Shown: positions 52,987-61,832 of the stretch, in pieces
Layout of the letters: every line of letters begins with the position of its first letter
Position numbering within the stretch: the stretch's first letter is position 1
NCBI RefSeq assembly: GCF_902499115.1
Contig: NZ_CABVPN010000010.1
Span: 148,777-212,776, forward strand
Source: Burkholderia diffusa
Lineage (GTDB): Bacteria; Pseudomonadota; Gammaproteobacteria; Burkholderiales; Burkholderiaceae
Length of the DNA: 64,000 bases
Reading direction: 5' to 3'
Program-made: the position numbers and the translations under genes
Notes under the pieces: generated by a model
Told to the model about the DNA's origin: nothing
What the model saw: only the letters and a program-made list of their open reading frames with translations
Databases searched by the model: none

Positions 52987-54033
52987 ATGACCAGCCGACA
53001 CCCGGATACGTCGCGCGCCGACTATTACGCACGGATCGCCGAACAGCGCCTCGCGCCGTTGTGGGAGTCGCTGCACAACCTCGTGCCGAAAGCGCCGCAG
53101 CCGGCCGCGCAGGCCGCGATCTGGAAGTACGCGCAGGTGCGCGACCTGGTGATGCAGGCCGGCGGCGTGATCAGCGCGGAAGAAGCCGTGCGCCGCGTGC
53201 TGGTGCTGGAGAACCCGGGGCTGCCCGGCAAGTCGAGCATGACGCCGAGCCTGTACGCGGGCCTGCAACTGATCCTGCCGGGCGAGATCGCGCCGAGCCA
53301 CCGGCATACGCAGTCGGCGCTGCGCTTCATCATCGAGGGCAAGGGCGCGTGGACCGCGGTGAACGGCGAGCGCACGACGATGCATCCGGGCGACTTCATC
53401 ATCACGCCGTCGTGGGCGTGGCACGACCACGGCAACCCGTCGGCGGAAGACGGCGGCGAGCCGGTCGTGTGGCTCGACGGGCTCGACATCCCGCTGGTCG
53501 GGAACCTCGACGCAGGCTTCGCGGAGAACTACCCGGAAGCCGAGCAGCCCGTCAGCCGCGCGGAAGGCGACAGCTTCGCGCGCTTCGGCCACAACATGGT
53601 GCCGGTGCGCCATCGCGCGAGCGATCCGACGTCGCCGGTGTTCAGCTATCCGTATGCACGCACCCGCGAGGCCCTTGACGCGGTGTACCGCAACGGCGAA
53701 CTCGACGCGTGGGACGGCGTGAAGCTGCGCTACGTCAATCCCGCGACGGGCGGCTGGCCGATGCCGACGATCGCGACCTTCATGCAGTTCCTGCCGGCCG
53801 GTTTCGACGGCCGCACGTATCGCAGCACCGACGCGACGATCTACTGCGTCGTCGAAGGTAGCGGCACCGCGTACATCGGCGGCGACGCGTTCGCATTCGA
53901 GCCGCACGACATCTTCGTCGCGCCGTCATGGGCGCGGTTGCGGCTGGCGGCCTCGTCCGACAGCGTGCTGTTCAGCTATTCCGACCGGCCGGTGCTGTCC
54001 GCGCTGAACCTGTTGCGCGAAGCGCGCGACTGA
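52987..54033 (+). CDS. Gentisate 1,2-dioxygenase
   Basis: The 348-residue bicupin Fe(II) enzyme opens gentisate to maleylpyruvate. The N-terminal cupin holds the metal-binding SHRHTQSALRFIIEGKG and PGDFIITPSWAWHDHGN; the C-terminal cupin is FEPHDIFVAPSW. AAGGAG stands six bases before ATG 52987. First gene of the operon behind the promoter at 52881-52910 (NagI equivalent). Confidence 0.94.
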   Translation: MTSRHPDTSRADYYARIAEQRLAPLWESLHNLVPKAPQPAAQAAIWKYAQVRDLVMQAGGVISAEEAVRRVLVLENPGLPGKSSMTPSLYAGLQLILPGEIAPSHRHTQSALRFIIEGKGAWTAVNGERTTMHPGDFIITPSWAWHDHGNPSAEDGGEPVVWLDGLDIPLVGNLDAGFAENYPEAEQPVSRAEGDSFARFGHNMVPVRHRASDPTSPVFSYPYARTREALDAVYRNGELDAWDGVKLRYVNPATGGWPMPTIATFMQFLPAGFDGRTYRSTDATIYCVVEGSGTAYIGGDAFAFEPHDIFVAPSWARLRLAASSDSVLFSYSDRPVLSALNLLREARD

Positions 54034-54141
54034 CGCCGCCGATTGGCCCGATTGGCCCGATTCTCCCGATATCCCCGATTCGTCCGGTGCGCCGCGAAGG
54101 CGGCGCGCGGTCCTTCCTTCATGCCTACGCTGGAGCCGTTC

Positions 54142-54840
54142 ATGACTTATGTTTTCCCGCCCGAAGCGCCGGTGGCGCTTCCCGTCGCCGGCAGCGACGC
54201 CCGCTTCGCGGTACGCCGCGTGTACTGCGTCGGCCGCAACTACGCGGCCCATGCGCGCGAAATGGGCTTCGATCCCGATCGCGAACCGCCGTTCTTCTTT
54301 TGCAAGCCGGCCGATTCGATCGTGCCGGTTGCCTACGACGAAACGCTCGATTTGGCGTATCCGTCGCAAACGCAGAACTACCACTACGAAGCCGAACTCG
54401 TCGCGGTGATCGGCAAGGGCGGTTCCGACATTCCGCTCGAGCGCGCGCTCGAGCACGTTTGGGGTTATGCCGTCGGCCTCGACATGACGCGCCGCGACCT
54501 GCAGATGAAGATGCGCGAGATGGGCCGTCCGTGGGAAATCGGCAAGGCGTTCGACCGTTCCGCGCCGATCGGCCCCGTGCATCCGGCGAGCGAGGTCGGT
54601 CATTTCGAGCAGGCCGGCCTGTGGCTGACGGTCAACGGCGCGACGAAGCAGAAGAGCGACGTGTCGCACCTGATCTGGTCGGTCGCGGAAACGGTGGCCG
54701 ACCTGTCGAAGTTCTTCCGCCTCGAACCGGGCGACGTGATCTTCACCGGCACGCCGGAAGGCGTCGGCCCGGTGGTCAAGGGCGACGTGATGAAGGTCGG
54801 CGTCGAGCGTCTCGGCGAATTGGCCGTGCGCGTGGTCTGA
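54142..54840 (+). CDS. Fumarylpyruvate hydrolase (FAA hydrolase family)
   Basis: The 232-residue protein has VYCVGRNYAAHAREMG, EAELVAVIGKGG, GLDMTRRDLQ and FTGTPEGVGPV, diagnostic of the fumarylacetoacetate hydrolase fold with its Glu/Asp metal ligands. It splits fumarylpyruvate into fumarate and pyruvate. ATG 54142 has GGAG six bases upstream; ATG 54121 lies further upstream without one. NagK equivalent. Confidence 0.92.
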   Translation: MTYVFPPEAPVALPVAGSDARFAVRRVYCVGRNYAAHAREMGFDPDREPPFFFCKPADSIVPVAYDETLDLAYPSQTQNYHYEAELVAVIGKGGSDIPLERALEHVWGYAVGLDMTRRDLQMKMREMGRPWEIGKAFDRSAPIGPVHPASEVGHFEQAGLWLTVNGATKQKSDVSHLIWSVAETVADLSKFFRLEPGDVIFTGTPEGVGPVVKGDVMKVGVERLGELAVRVV

Positions 54841-54874
54841 AGCGCGTTCTTCGATTTCCTCGAAAGGTCACATC

Positions 54875-55516
54875 GTGCAACTGCATAGCTTCTTCAACAG
54901 TTCGACATCCTATCGGGTACGCATCGCGCTCGCGCTGAAAGGACTGCCGTACAACACGCTGCCCGTGAACATCCGCACGGACGAGCACCGCGAGGCTGGC
55001 TACGTCGCGCGGGTGAATCCGTCGGCGTCGGTGCCGGCGCTGGTCGATGGCGATTTTCGTCTCGGCCAGTCGCTCGCGATCATCGATTACCTCGACCAGA
55101 TTCATCCGGCGCCGCGGCTGATTCCGCTGGAACCGCGGCAGCGCGCACGCGTGCTGGAACTCGCGACGCTGATCGCGTGCGACATCCATCCGGTCAACAA
55201 CCTGCGCGTGCTGCGCTACCTCGACAGCGAACTGCAGGTCACGCCGCAGCAGAAGCGTGCGTGGTACCGGCACTGGATCGCGGAAGGCATGGCCGGCGCC
55301 GAGCGCCTGCTCGCACGCGCGGGCACGGGCCCGTGGTGTTTCGGCGCGGCGCCGACGCTCGCCGACATCTGCCTCGTGCCGCAGGTCGCGAACGCGCTGC
55401 GGATGGATTGCGACCTGAGCGCATATCCGCGCAGCCTCGCGGTTCATGAACACGCGCGACGCGAGCCGGCGTTCGAAGCGGCGCAGCCACAGCGGCAACC
55501 GGACTACGTCGCGTAA
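54875..55516 (+). CDS. Maleylpyruvate isomerase (zeta-class GST)
   Basis: The 213-residue protein isomerises maleylpyruvate to fumarylpyruvate, with glutathione. It shows the zeta-GST motif FFNSSTSYRVRIALALKG, NPSASVPALVDGD and the C-terminal TLADICLVPQVANA. The GTG start at 54875 has AAAGG about eight bases before it. It lies between the hydrolase and the hydroxylase genes, completing the three-enzyme route from gentisate. NagL equivalent. Confidence 0.92.
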   Translation: MQLHSFFNSSTSYRVRIALALKGLPYNTLPVNIRTDEHREAGYVARVNPSASVPALVDGDFRLGQSLAIIDYLDQIHPAPRLIPLEPRQRARVLELATLIACDIHPVNNLRVLRYLDSELQVTPQQKRAWYRHWIAEGMAGAERLLARAGTGPWCFGAAPTLADICLVPQVANALRMDCDLSAYPRSLAVHEHARREPAFEAAQPQRQPDYVA

Positions 55517-55535
55517 CACGAAGGAGGAGACAGAC

Positions 55536-56744
55536 ATGGGCGAGACAAACATGACAGGCCGACGCGTACTCGTGATCGGCGGCGGCATCGGCGGGCTCGC
55601 GACGGCGCTGGCGCTCGCGCGCCAGGGCATTCGCGTGAAGCTGCTCGAACAGGCCGCGCAAATCGGCGAGATCGGCGCGGGCATCCAGCTCGCCGCGAAC
55701 GCGTTCAATGCGCTCGACGCGCTGGGCGTCGGCGAAGCCGCGCGCGGGCGCGCGGTGTTCACCGACCGGCTGCAACTGATGGATGCGGTCGATGCGCGGG
55801 AAGTCGCGTGCATCGATACGGGCGCTGCGTATCGCGCGCGCTTCGGCAACCCGTATGCGGTGATCCATCGCGCGGACATCCACCTGTCGATCTACGAGGC
55901 GGTCAAGGATCATCCGCTGATCGAATTCCGGACCAGCACGCAGGTGTGCGGGTTCGAGCAGGATGGCAACGGCGTGACCGTGATCGACCAGCATGGCGAG
56001 CGTTATCGCGCCGACGCGGTGATCGGCTGCGACGGCGTGAAGTCCGCGATCCGGCAGGCGCTGATCGGCGACGCGCATCGCGTGACGGGGCACGTCGTGT
56101 ACCGCGCGGTCGTCGACGTCGACAACATGCCGAAGGATCTGCAGATCAATGCGCCGGTCGTGTGGGCTGGCCCGCATTGCCATCTCGTCCACTATCCGCT
56201 GCGGGGCGGACGGCAATACAACCTCGTCGTCACGTTCCACAGCCGCGAGCAGGAAACCTGGGGCGTGCGCGACGGCAGCAAGGAGGAAGTGCTGTCGTAC
56301 TTCGACGGCATCCATCCGCTGCCGAAGCAGATGCTCGACCGGCCGACGTCGTGGAAGCGCTGGGCGACCGCCGATCGCGACCCGGTCGAACGCTGGAGCG
56401 CGGGCCGCGCGACGGTGCTCGGCGACGCCGCCCATCCGATGACGCAATACATTGCGCAGGGCGCGTGCCAGGCGCTCGAGGATGCGGTGACGCTCGGCGC
56501 GGCCGTCGCGCGGACCGATGGCGACTTCGAGGCCGCGTTCGCGCTGTACGAACACGTGCGGATTCCGCGCACCGCGCGCGTGCTGTATTCGGCGCGCGAG
56601 ATGGGACGGATCTATCACGCGAAGGGCGTCGAGCGGCAGGTGCGCAACGCGCTGTGGGTCGGACGCACGCAGGCGCAGTTCTACGACGCGCTCGACTGGC
56701 TGCACGGCTGGCGTGCGGAGGATTGCCTGAAGACCGTCGCCTGA
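55536..56744 (+). CDS. 3-hydroxybenzoate 6-hydroxylase
   Basis: The 402-residue FAD monooxygenase turns 3-hydroxybenzoate into gentisate with NADH and oxygen. Motifs: VLVIGGGIGGLATALALARQG (FAD), an internal DG motif CDGVKSAIR, and GDAAHPMTQYIAQGACQALEDA. AAGGAGGAG precedes ATG 55536. Salicylate 5-hydroxylase is an unlikely alternative, because that enzyme is a Rieske system. NagX/MhbM equivalent, and it identifies 3-hydroxybenzoate as the pathway substrate. Confidence 0.9.
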   Translation: MGETNMTGRRVLVIGGGIGGLATALALARQGIRVKLLEQAAQIGEIGAGIQLAANAFNALDALGVGEAARGRAVFTDRLQLMDAVDAREVACIDTGAAYRARFGNPYAVIHRADIHLSIYEAVKDHPLIEFRTSTQVCGFEQDGNGVTVIDQHGERYRADAVIGCDGVKSAIRQALIGDAHRVTGHVVYRAVVDVDNMPKDLQINAPVVWAGPHCHLVHYPLRGGRQYNLVVTFHSREQETWGVRDGSKEEVLSYFDGIHPLPKQMLDRPTSWKRWATADRDPVERWSAGRATVLGDAAHPMTQYIAQGACQALEDAVTLGAAVARTDGDFEAAFALYEHVRIPRTARVLYSAREMGRIYHAKGVERQVRNALWVGRTQAQFYDALDWLHGWRAEDCLKTVA

Positions 56745-56820
56745 CGCGCTTCAGCCCGGATCCGGCGGCGCGCGTTCCAACGACATCGCGCGCGACCGCC
56801 TTCATGGAGGAGACATCATC

Positions 56821-58182
56821 ATGGCCGATACGCTGTCCATCGACGTCAGCGAATGGATCGACCGGCATCGCGTTGCGCCGTTTCAGGTCGCGATCGTCGT
56901 GCTGTGCTTCCTGATCGTCGCGATCGACGGTTTCGACACGGCATCGATCGGATTCATCGCTCCGGTCATTCGCGCGGAATGGGGGCTGTCGCCCGCGCAG
57001 CTCGCGCCCGTATTCGGCGCGGGGCTCGCCGGGCTGATGGCCGGCGCGCTCGTGTTCGGGCCGTTCGGTGACCGGTTCGGCCGCAAGCGCCTGCTGCTCG
57101 CCTGTGTCGCGTGCTTCGGCATCGCGAGTGCGGCGTCGGCAAGTGCGGGCGGCTTGAACGAACTGATCGCGTGGCGCTTCGTGACGGGCCTCGGGCTCGG
57201 CGGCGCGATGCCGAACGCGATCACGCTGACGTCCGAGTATTGCCCCGCGCGGCGGCGCTCGCTGCTCGTCACGACGATGTTCTGCGGCTTCACGATCGGC
57301 TCGGCGCTCGGCGGGCTCGCGGCCGCGTCGCTGATCGAACGAGACGGCTGGCGCGCGGTGCTCGTCGTCGGCGGTGCCGCGCCGCTGCTGCTCCTGCCGG
57401 TGCTCGCGTGGCGACTGCCGGAATCGGTGCGCTACCTCGTCAACACCGGCGCGTCGCGCGAGCGAATCGCGGCGATGCTCGCGTGCATCGCACCGGCCCC
57501 GCAACTCGTGCACGCGTCGTTCATCGTGCCGCGCGGCAAGCCGGCCGGGTCGCCGCTCGGCCGCCTGTTCGCCGCCGACCTGCTGCGCGGCACGCTGCTG
57601 CTGTGGCTGACGTTCTTCATGAGCCTGCTCGTCATCTACCTGCTGTCGAGCTGGCTGCCCACGTTGTTGCGCACGACCGGCGCGACGCTGCAGACGGCCG
57701 CGCGCGTGACCGCGATGTTCCAGGTCGGCGGCACGCTCGGCGCGATCGTGCTCGGCTGGCTGATGGACCGCTTCGATCCGCATCGCGTGCTCGCGTGCAG
57801 CTATGCGGCGGCGGGCGTGTTCGTCGCGGCGATCGGGGTGCTGGCCGCGTCGCCGGCGGGCGCGGCACTGGCCGTGTTCGCGGCCGGCTTCTGCGTGTCG
57901 GGCTCGCAGGTCGGCGCGAATGCGCTGTCGGCCGCGTTCTATCCGATCGAATGCCGGACCACGGGCGTGAGCTGGGCGAACGGAATCGGCCGCGGCGGAT
58001 CCGTCGTCGGCTCGATGGCGGGCGGCGCGATGCTCGCGATGGGGCTGCCGCTGCCGACCGCGTTCGCAATCGTCGCGGTGCCGTGCGTGATCGCCGGGAT
58101 CGCAATGCTGGTGCTTGGCGCGGTCCGGGCTGGCGCGAAGCGCGCGGCGGCAGCCGAGGCAATTGCCGGCGAGCAGGCATAG
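56821..58182 (+). CDS. Aromatic acid:H+ symporter (MFS, AAHS family)
   Basis: The 453-residue, 12-helix transporter has the AAHS features FLIVAIDGFDTASIGFIAP in helix 1 with the membrane Asp pair, and GPFGDRFGRKRLLL between helices 2 and 3. It should import 3-hydroxybenzoate or gentisate. GGAGGAG precedes the ATG. It ends the operon; a long run of G follows in the intergenic DNA. Confidence 0.92.
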   Translation: MADTLSIDVSEWIDRHRVAPFQVAIVVLCFLIVAIDGFDTASIGFIAPVIRAEWGLSPAQLAPVFGAGLAGLMAGALVFGPFGDRFGRKRLLLACVACFGIASAASASAGGLNELIAWRFVTGLGLGGAMPNAITLTSEYCPARRRSLLVTTMFCGFTIGSALGGLAAASLIERDGWRAVLVVGGAAPLLLLPVLAWRLPESVRYLVNTGASRERIAAMLACIAPAPQLVHASFIVPRGKPAGSPLGRLFAADLLRGTLLLWLTFFMSLLVIYLLSSWLPTLLRTTGATLQTAARVTAMFQVGGTLGAIVLGWLMDRFDPHRVLACSYAAAGVFVAAIGVLAASPAGAALAVFAAGFCVSGSQVGANALSAAFYPIECRTTGVSWANGIGRGGSVVGSMAGGAMLAMGLPLPTAFAIVAVPCVIAGIAMLVLGAVRAGAKRAAAAEAIAGEQA

Positions 58183-58245
58183 TGGAGGCAGGGGGGGGGC
58201 GGCCATTGCCGATGGCGCCGTCCTCTGACGGCACCGAACGAAAGC

Positions 58246-58285
58246 ACGAATCTACATTATATAAATGTATATAATGTAGATTCGT
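58246..58285. promoter_or_regulatory. 40-bp perfect palindromic operator of the ArsR/BigR-like gene
   Basis: ACGAATCTACATTATATA (58246-58263) and TATATAATGTAGATTCGT (58268-58285) are exact reverse complements around AATG. A TATAAT at 58270-58275 lies within it, so a bound repressor would cover the promoter. It ends 21 bases before the ArsR-family ATG. BigR/SqrR-type repressors bind such AT-rich dyads. Confidence 0.85.
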
Positions 58286-58306
58286 TAATCGTATTCCGTC
58301 ACCCTC

Positions 58307-58657
58307 ATGAATGCCGACCCTTCCACCGGGCTGCCCCAGCCCGACCAGATGCGCGCCGCCGCCGAATCGGCATGCGCGTTGCTCAAGGTGCTGTCCAATC
58401 CCGACCGGTTGCTGCTGCTGTGCGAGCTGTCGCAGGGCGAACGCTGCGTGAGCGATCTCGAGGCGCGGCTGGATATCCGCCAGCCGACGCTGTCGCAGCA
58501 GCTCGGCGTGTTGCGAGACAACGCATTGGTCCGCACGCGCCGCGAAGGCAAGAACATCCACTATTCGCTCGACAGCCCGGCCGTGATCGCGGTGATGGGC
58601 GTGCTGTACGAACAGTTCTGCGGCACGGCCGCGAAGGGGGCGCGCCATGCAGCTTGA
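58307..58657 (+). CDS. ArsR-family repressor, BigR/SqrR-like persulfide sensor
   Basis: The 116-residue winged-helix protein has RLLLLCELSQGERCVSDLEARLDIRQPTLSQQLGVLRDN in segments and ends with LYEQFCGTAA. The Cys pair, one in LLC of helix 2 and one in QFC of the last helix, corresponds to the disulfide- or tetrasulfide-forming pair of BigR, SqrR and YgaV. No ArsR metal site (CVC) is seen. It overlaps the first transporter half by 11 bases and stands behind a palindromic operator, indicating autoregulation by reactive sulfur. Confidence 0.87.
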   Translation: MNADPSTGLPQPDQMRAAAESACALLKVLSNPDRLLLLCELSQGERCVSDLEARLDIRQPTLSQQLGVLRDNALVRTRREGKNIHYSLDSPAVIAVMGVLYEQFCGTAAKGARHAA

Positions 58658-59081
58658 TGTGCTTCATTTCACGCCGTGGCTGTCGCTTGCAGGTGGTGTG
58701 CTGATCGGGCTTGCGGCGGCGTGGCTCGTTGCGTTCAACGGGCGGATCGCCGGGATCAGCGGCATCGTCGGCGGCTTGTTCACGGCCGGTGCAGCTGAGC
58801 GCGACTGGCGTGCCGCATTCGTCGCCGGGCTGATCGCCGCGCCGCTGATGATGCGTATCGCCGGTGTCGCCGCGGCGCCGCAGGTCGATGCGGGCTGGGG
58901 CGAGTTGCTGACGGCCGGCCTGCTGGTCGGGATCGGTACGCGCTATGCGGGCGGATGCACGAGCGGTCACGGCGTCTGCGGGCTGTCGCGTGGTGCGGCG
59001 CGATCGATCGTCGCGACGGCGGTGTTCATGGTCGCGGGGTTTGCGACCGTATTCGTGCGACGGCACGTGATCGGAGGCTGA
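58647..59081 (+). CDS. YeeE/YedE family half-transporter A (PmpA-like)
   Basis: The 144-residue protein has four membrane helices and the family motif GTRYAGGCTSGHGVCGLSR, with cysteines that handle thiosulfate or other reactive sulfur in YeeE-type channels. It overlaps the repressor gene and is followed one base later by the second half, as in bigR-pmpA-pmpB operons. Confidence 0.88.
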   Translation: MQLDVLHFTPWLSLAGGVLIGLAAAWLVAFNGRIAGISGIVGGLFTAGAAERDWRAAFVAGLIAAPLMMRIAGVAAAPQVDAGWGELLTAGLLVGIGTRYAGGCTSGHGVCGLSRGAARSIVATAVFMVAGFATVFVRRHVIGG

Positions 59082-59082
59082 C

Positions 59083-59505
59083 ATGCAGGCAGGATTCGCG
59101 TTTCTGGCGGGGCTGCTGTTCGGCGCCGGGCTCATCGTGTCGGGGATGGCCAATCCGCAGAAAGTGCTCGGCTTTCTCGACCTGGCAGGCCGCTGGGATC
59201 CGTCGCTCGCGTTCGTGATGGCCGGCGCGATCGGCGTTGCCGTGTTCGCGTTCGCTTGGGCGAAGCGCCGGACGCGGTCGTTGCTCGGCCTGCCGATCCA
59301 GTGGCCGACCGTGCGGACGATTACCGTGCGCCTCGTCGCAGGGAGTGCCGTGTTCGGCATCGGCTGGGGGCTTGCCGGGTTCTGCCCGGGGCCGGCAATC
59401 GTGTCGATCGGACTCGGGTCGGTCAAGGGCATCGCGTTCGTCGTCGCGATGTTGATCGGGATGGCGTTGTTCGAGTGGATCGAGCGCACGCGGAAGGGGC
59501 GGTAG
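59083..59505 (+). CDS. YeeE/YedE family half-transporter B (PmpB-like)
   Basis: The 140-residue protein has four membrane helices, GAGLIVSGMANPQKVLGFLD and GWGLAGFCPGPAIVSIG with the conserved Cys. With the preceding half it should form one sulfur-compound channel. The start lies one base after the previous stop with GGAGG in front. No sulfur dioxygenase (Blh) or rhodanese gene follows. Confidence 0.88.
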   Translation: MQAGFAFLAGLLFGAGLIVSGMANPQKVLGFLDLAGRWDPSLAFVMAGAIGVAVFAFAWAKRRTRSLLGLPIQWPTVRTITVRLVAGSAVFGIGWGLAGFCPGPAIVSIGLGSVKGIAFVVAMLIGMALFEWIERTRKGR

Positions 59506-59649
59506 CTGGGTGGGGTTGCTGCGGGCGAAGTTGTCGGCTCGGTCGAGTCGACCCGGCGCGGCGACGGCGCCGGGACAAGTTCACGCTCGTTGCCGGGGGG
59601 GCGACACGGCGATCACATGACGATATCGGCGATGGTGCGAGCCGCCGCG

Positions 59650-60000
59650 TCAGGGTTGCTCGCGCACTTGCCGCTCGCCGAGTAGCTGCCTGGACACCCG
59701 GTGCAGCCATGCGCGCCACACCGAGAACCCGCCGGACCGAGCCTCGGGTTCCGCGACGGTTGCGGCGACCGGCCCGACACCGGCTGCGGACAATGCCACG
59801 TGACCGGCTGTCTCGATCGTCAGGCATTCGCCTTCGTCGAGCACGCGGCGAACGTAATGCGGCGTATCGGGTAACCAGTCGAGCCCGCCGTGACGCAACG
59901 TGACCGCGAGCGCGCCGTCGATCACGATGACCTGGCTGTCCTTGTCGAACCACGCAAAGTGGCTTTGCCCGGCGTCGAGCCGGATCTCTTGCGTCCGCAT
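59650..60000 (-). CDS. DUF2917 family protein
   Basis: The 116-residue protein begins MRTQEIRLDAGQ, continues with a small cupin-like beta fold (VIVIDGALAVTLRHGGLDWL) and ends with a basic amphipathic tail. DUF2917 proteins often stand beside MocR-type regulators; function unknown. AAGGA precedes the ATG. It is divergent from the MocR gene over shared repeats and is probably its target. Confidence 0.75.
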   Translation of the reverse strand: MRTQEIRLDAGQSHFAWFDKDSQVIVIDGALAVTLRHGGLDWLPDTPHYVRRVLDEGECLTIETAGHVALSAAGVGPVAATVAEPEARSGGFSVWRAWLHRVSRQLLGERQVREQP

Positions 60001-60083
60001 GGCGAGTCCTTTTCCTGGTTGCGCGGCCCGGCGACGGCGGGGCGACAGCGTGCAATCAGGTTAAGGAAACGCGTGCCGGCAGG

Positions 60084-60164
60084 ACAGATTCAGGGGACGG
60101 GAATCTGTTACGGTGCAGGCGACGATCTTGATCCTCTGTATCGGTCTGTTTCCCCTGAATCTGT
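60084..60164. promoter_or_regulatory. Repeated half-sites between DUF2917 and MocR genes
   Basis: ACAGATTCAGGGGA (60084-60097) is the exact reverse complement of TCCCCTGAATCTGT (60151-60164). A further GAATCTGT (60101-60108) forms an inverted pair with the first and a direct repeat with the last. Mixed direct and inverted repeats are typical of MocR-type operators (GabR, PdxR). Confidence 0.7.
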
Positions 60165-60194
60165 ATCTGGCGTGTGCTGGGGCGCGCGGGCACG

Positions 60195-61688
60195 ATGACC
60201 CGCATGACGCTCATCACAGACTCGTTCCGAACACCGTTGCCGATGGCCGGCGAGCCGCTTTACGAACGACTCGCCGAGCATTACCGCCGCATCATCGCGG
60301 CGGGTACCTTGTCGCCCGGCGACCGGATGCCGTCCGTACGCGCATTCATGGCACAGCACGGCGTGAGCCTGTCGACCGCGATCCAGGCATTTCGGCGGCT
60401 CGAGGATACAGGCTGGTGCGAAGCCCGGCCGCGCTCGGGCTATTTCGTGCGGCGGCGCGCGGCCGCCGTGCTCGATACGCTGCCGGAAAGCGACGGGTCG
60501 CCGCTGAGCGTCGAGCCGCCCTTCGCGGGACTGCATGAACGCGTGTCGCGCGTGATCGATCGCGCGAATGCGATGCCCGATGCGCTGAATCTCGGCGGCG
60601 CGTCCGCGCTGGCGACGCTGTATCCGGCCGAGCGTCTGCAGACGCTGGCGATCCGGTTGCTGCGGCGCAAGCCGACGCTGCTGACCGACGCGGGGCCGGT
60701 TGGCGGGTCGCCCGAATTCCGGCAGACGATGGCAAAGCGCGCGCTGTCGTACGGCGTGGCCGTGTCGCCGGACGACGTGATGTCGACGAGCGGCGGCGTC
60801 GATGCCGTGAATCTCGCGCTGCGCGCGGTGGCACGCGCCGGCGACACGATCGCGATCGAATCGCCGGCCTTTTTCGGCTTGATCCAGCTGCTCGAAAGCC
60901 TCGGCCTGCGTGCGCTCGAGATCCCGGCCAGCCCGACGACCGGACTCTCGATCGAAGCGCTCGACGTGGCGCTGACCGCGTACCCGGACATTCGGGCCGT
61001 GGTCGTCGTGCCGAATCTGCAGAACCCGCTCGGCAGTGTGATGCCCGACGAACGCAAGGCCGCGCTGGTCGCGCTGTGCTCGCGCCGCGGGGTGGCCGTG
61101 ATCGAGGACGAGCCTTATCGCGAGCTCGTGGAAGCGCCGCAGGTGGTGAAGCCCGTGAAGGCATGGGACCGTGACGGCACGGTGATCTATTGCCCGTCGT
61201 TCAACAAGGTGCTGGCGCCCGGGATGCGGCTCGGCTGGATGAGCGCGGGCCGCTGGCACGCGCGCGTGAAGATGCTCAAGTTCGCGCACAGCCGGCACAA
61301 CGCCGCGTTGCTGCAGGCCGTCGCGGCCGAATTCGTCGGCTCGGGTGCGTTCGATCGCCACCTGCACCGGTTTCGCGAGCAACTGCGCGTGCAGCGCGAT
61401 GTGACGATCGATGCGATCGCGCGCCATTTTCCGGTCGGCACGCGGATGAACCGGCCGCCCGGCGGCATGCTGCTGTGGATCGCGTTGCCGGACGGCGTGC
61501 GTTCCGAAGCATTGTTCGATGCGGCGCTGGCACGCGGGGTAAGGATCGCGCCAGGCGCGATCTTTTCGAACTCCGACCGCTTTGACGCGTATATCCGGCT
61601 TGCCTGCACGCGGGTGTTCGACACGGCACACGAAGCGGCGATCGAAACGCTCGGCCAGCTGATACGCGACGCGGCGGCCGCCGCGTAA
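60195..61688 (+). CDS. MocR-type regulator (GntR helix-turn-helix plus aminotransferase domain)
   Basis: The 497-residue protein has an N-terminal GntR winged helix (LYERLAEHYRRIIAAGTLSP, GDRMPSVRAFMAQHGVS) and a fold type I aminotransferase domain with the PLP lysine in SFNKVLAPGMRLGW. Such proteins sense PLP adducts of amino compounds. It is divergent from the DUF2917 gene, and operator-like repeats lie between. ATG 60195 and 60204 are both possible. The amine effector cannot be inferred. Confidence 0.9.
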   Translation: MTRMTLITDSFRTPLPMAGEPLYERLAEHYRRIIAAGTLSPGDRMPSVRAFMAQHGVSLSTAIQAFRRLEDTGWCEARPRSGYFVRRRAAAVLDTLPESDGSPLSVEPPFAGLHERVSRVIDRANAMPDALNLGGASALATLYPAERLQTLAIRLLRRKPTLLTDAGPVGGSPEFRQTMAKRALSYGVAVSPDDVMSTSGGVDAVNLALRAVARAGDTIAIESPAFFGLIQLLESLGLRALEIPASPTTGLSIEALDVALTAYPDIRAVVVVPNLQNPLGSVMPDERKAALVALCSRRGVAVIEDEPYRELVEAPQVVKPVKAWDRDGTVIYCPSFNKVLAPGMRLGWMSAGRWHARVKMLKFAHSRHNAALLQAVAAEFVGSGAFDRHLHRFREQLRVQRDVTIDAIARHFPVGTRMNRPPGGMLLWIALPDGVRSEALFDAALARGVRIAPGAIFSNSDRFDAYIRLACTRVFDTAHEAAIETLGQLIRDAAAAA

Positions 61689-61832
61689 GCGGGACAGGTG
61701 TGGAGCGGGCCCGCGCGTTGGCTACCGGGCTGGGCGGTCGTGACGGGGGCACGCGCCGGCCGATCCGGCACGCCGCGTTCACCCTGAACGGCCGCCGCAC
61801 GGCGACGCGCCGACGATACGATTTCGGCGATT

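Noticed and set aside
58190..58200. Long G-run after the aromatic acid transporter as phase-variation tract
   Set aside because: It is intergenic, behind a stop codon and more than 40 bases before the operator, so slippage would not change a reading frame.
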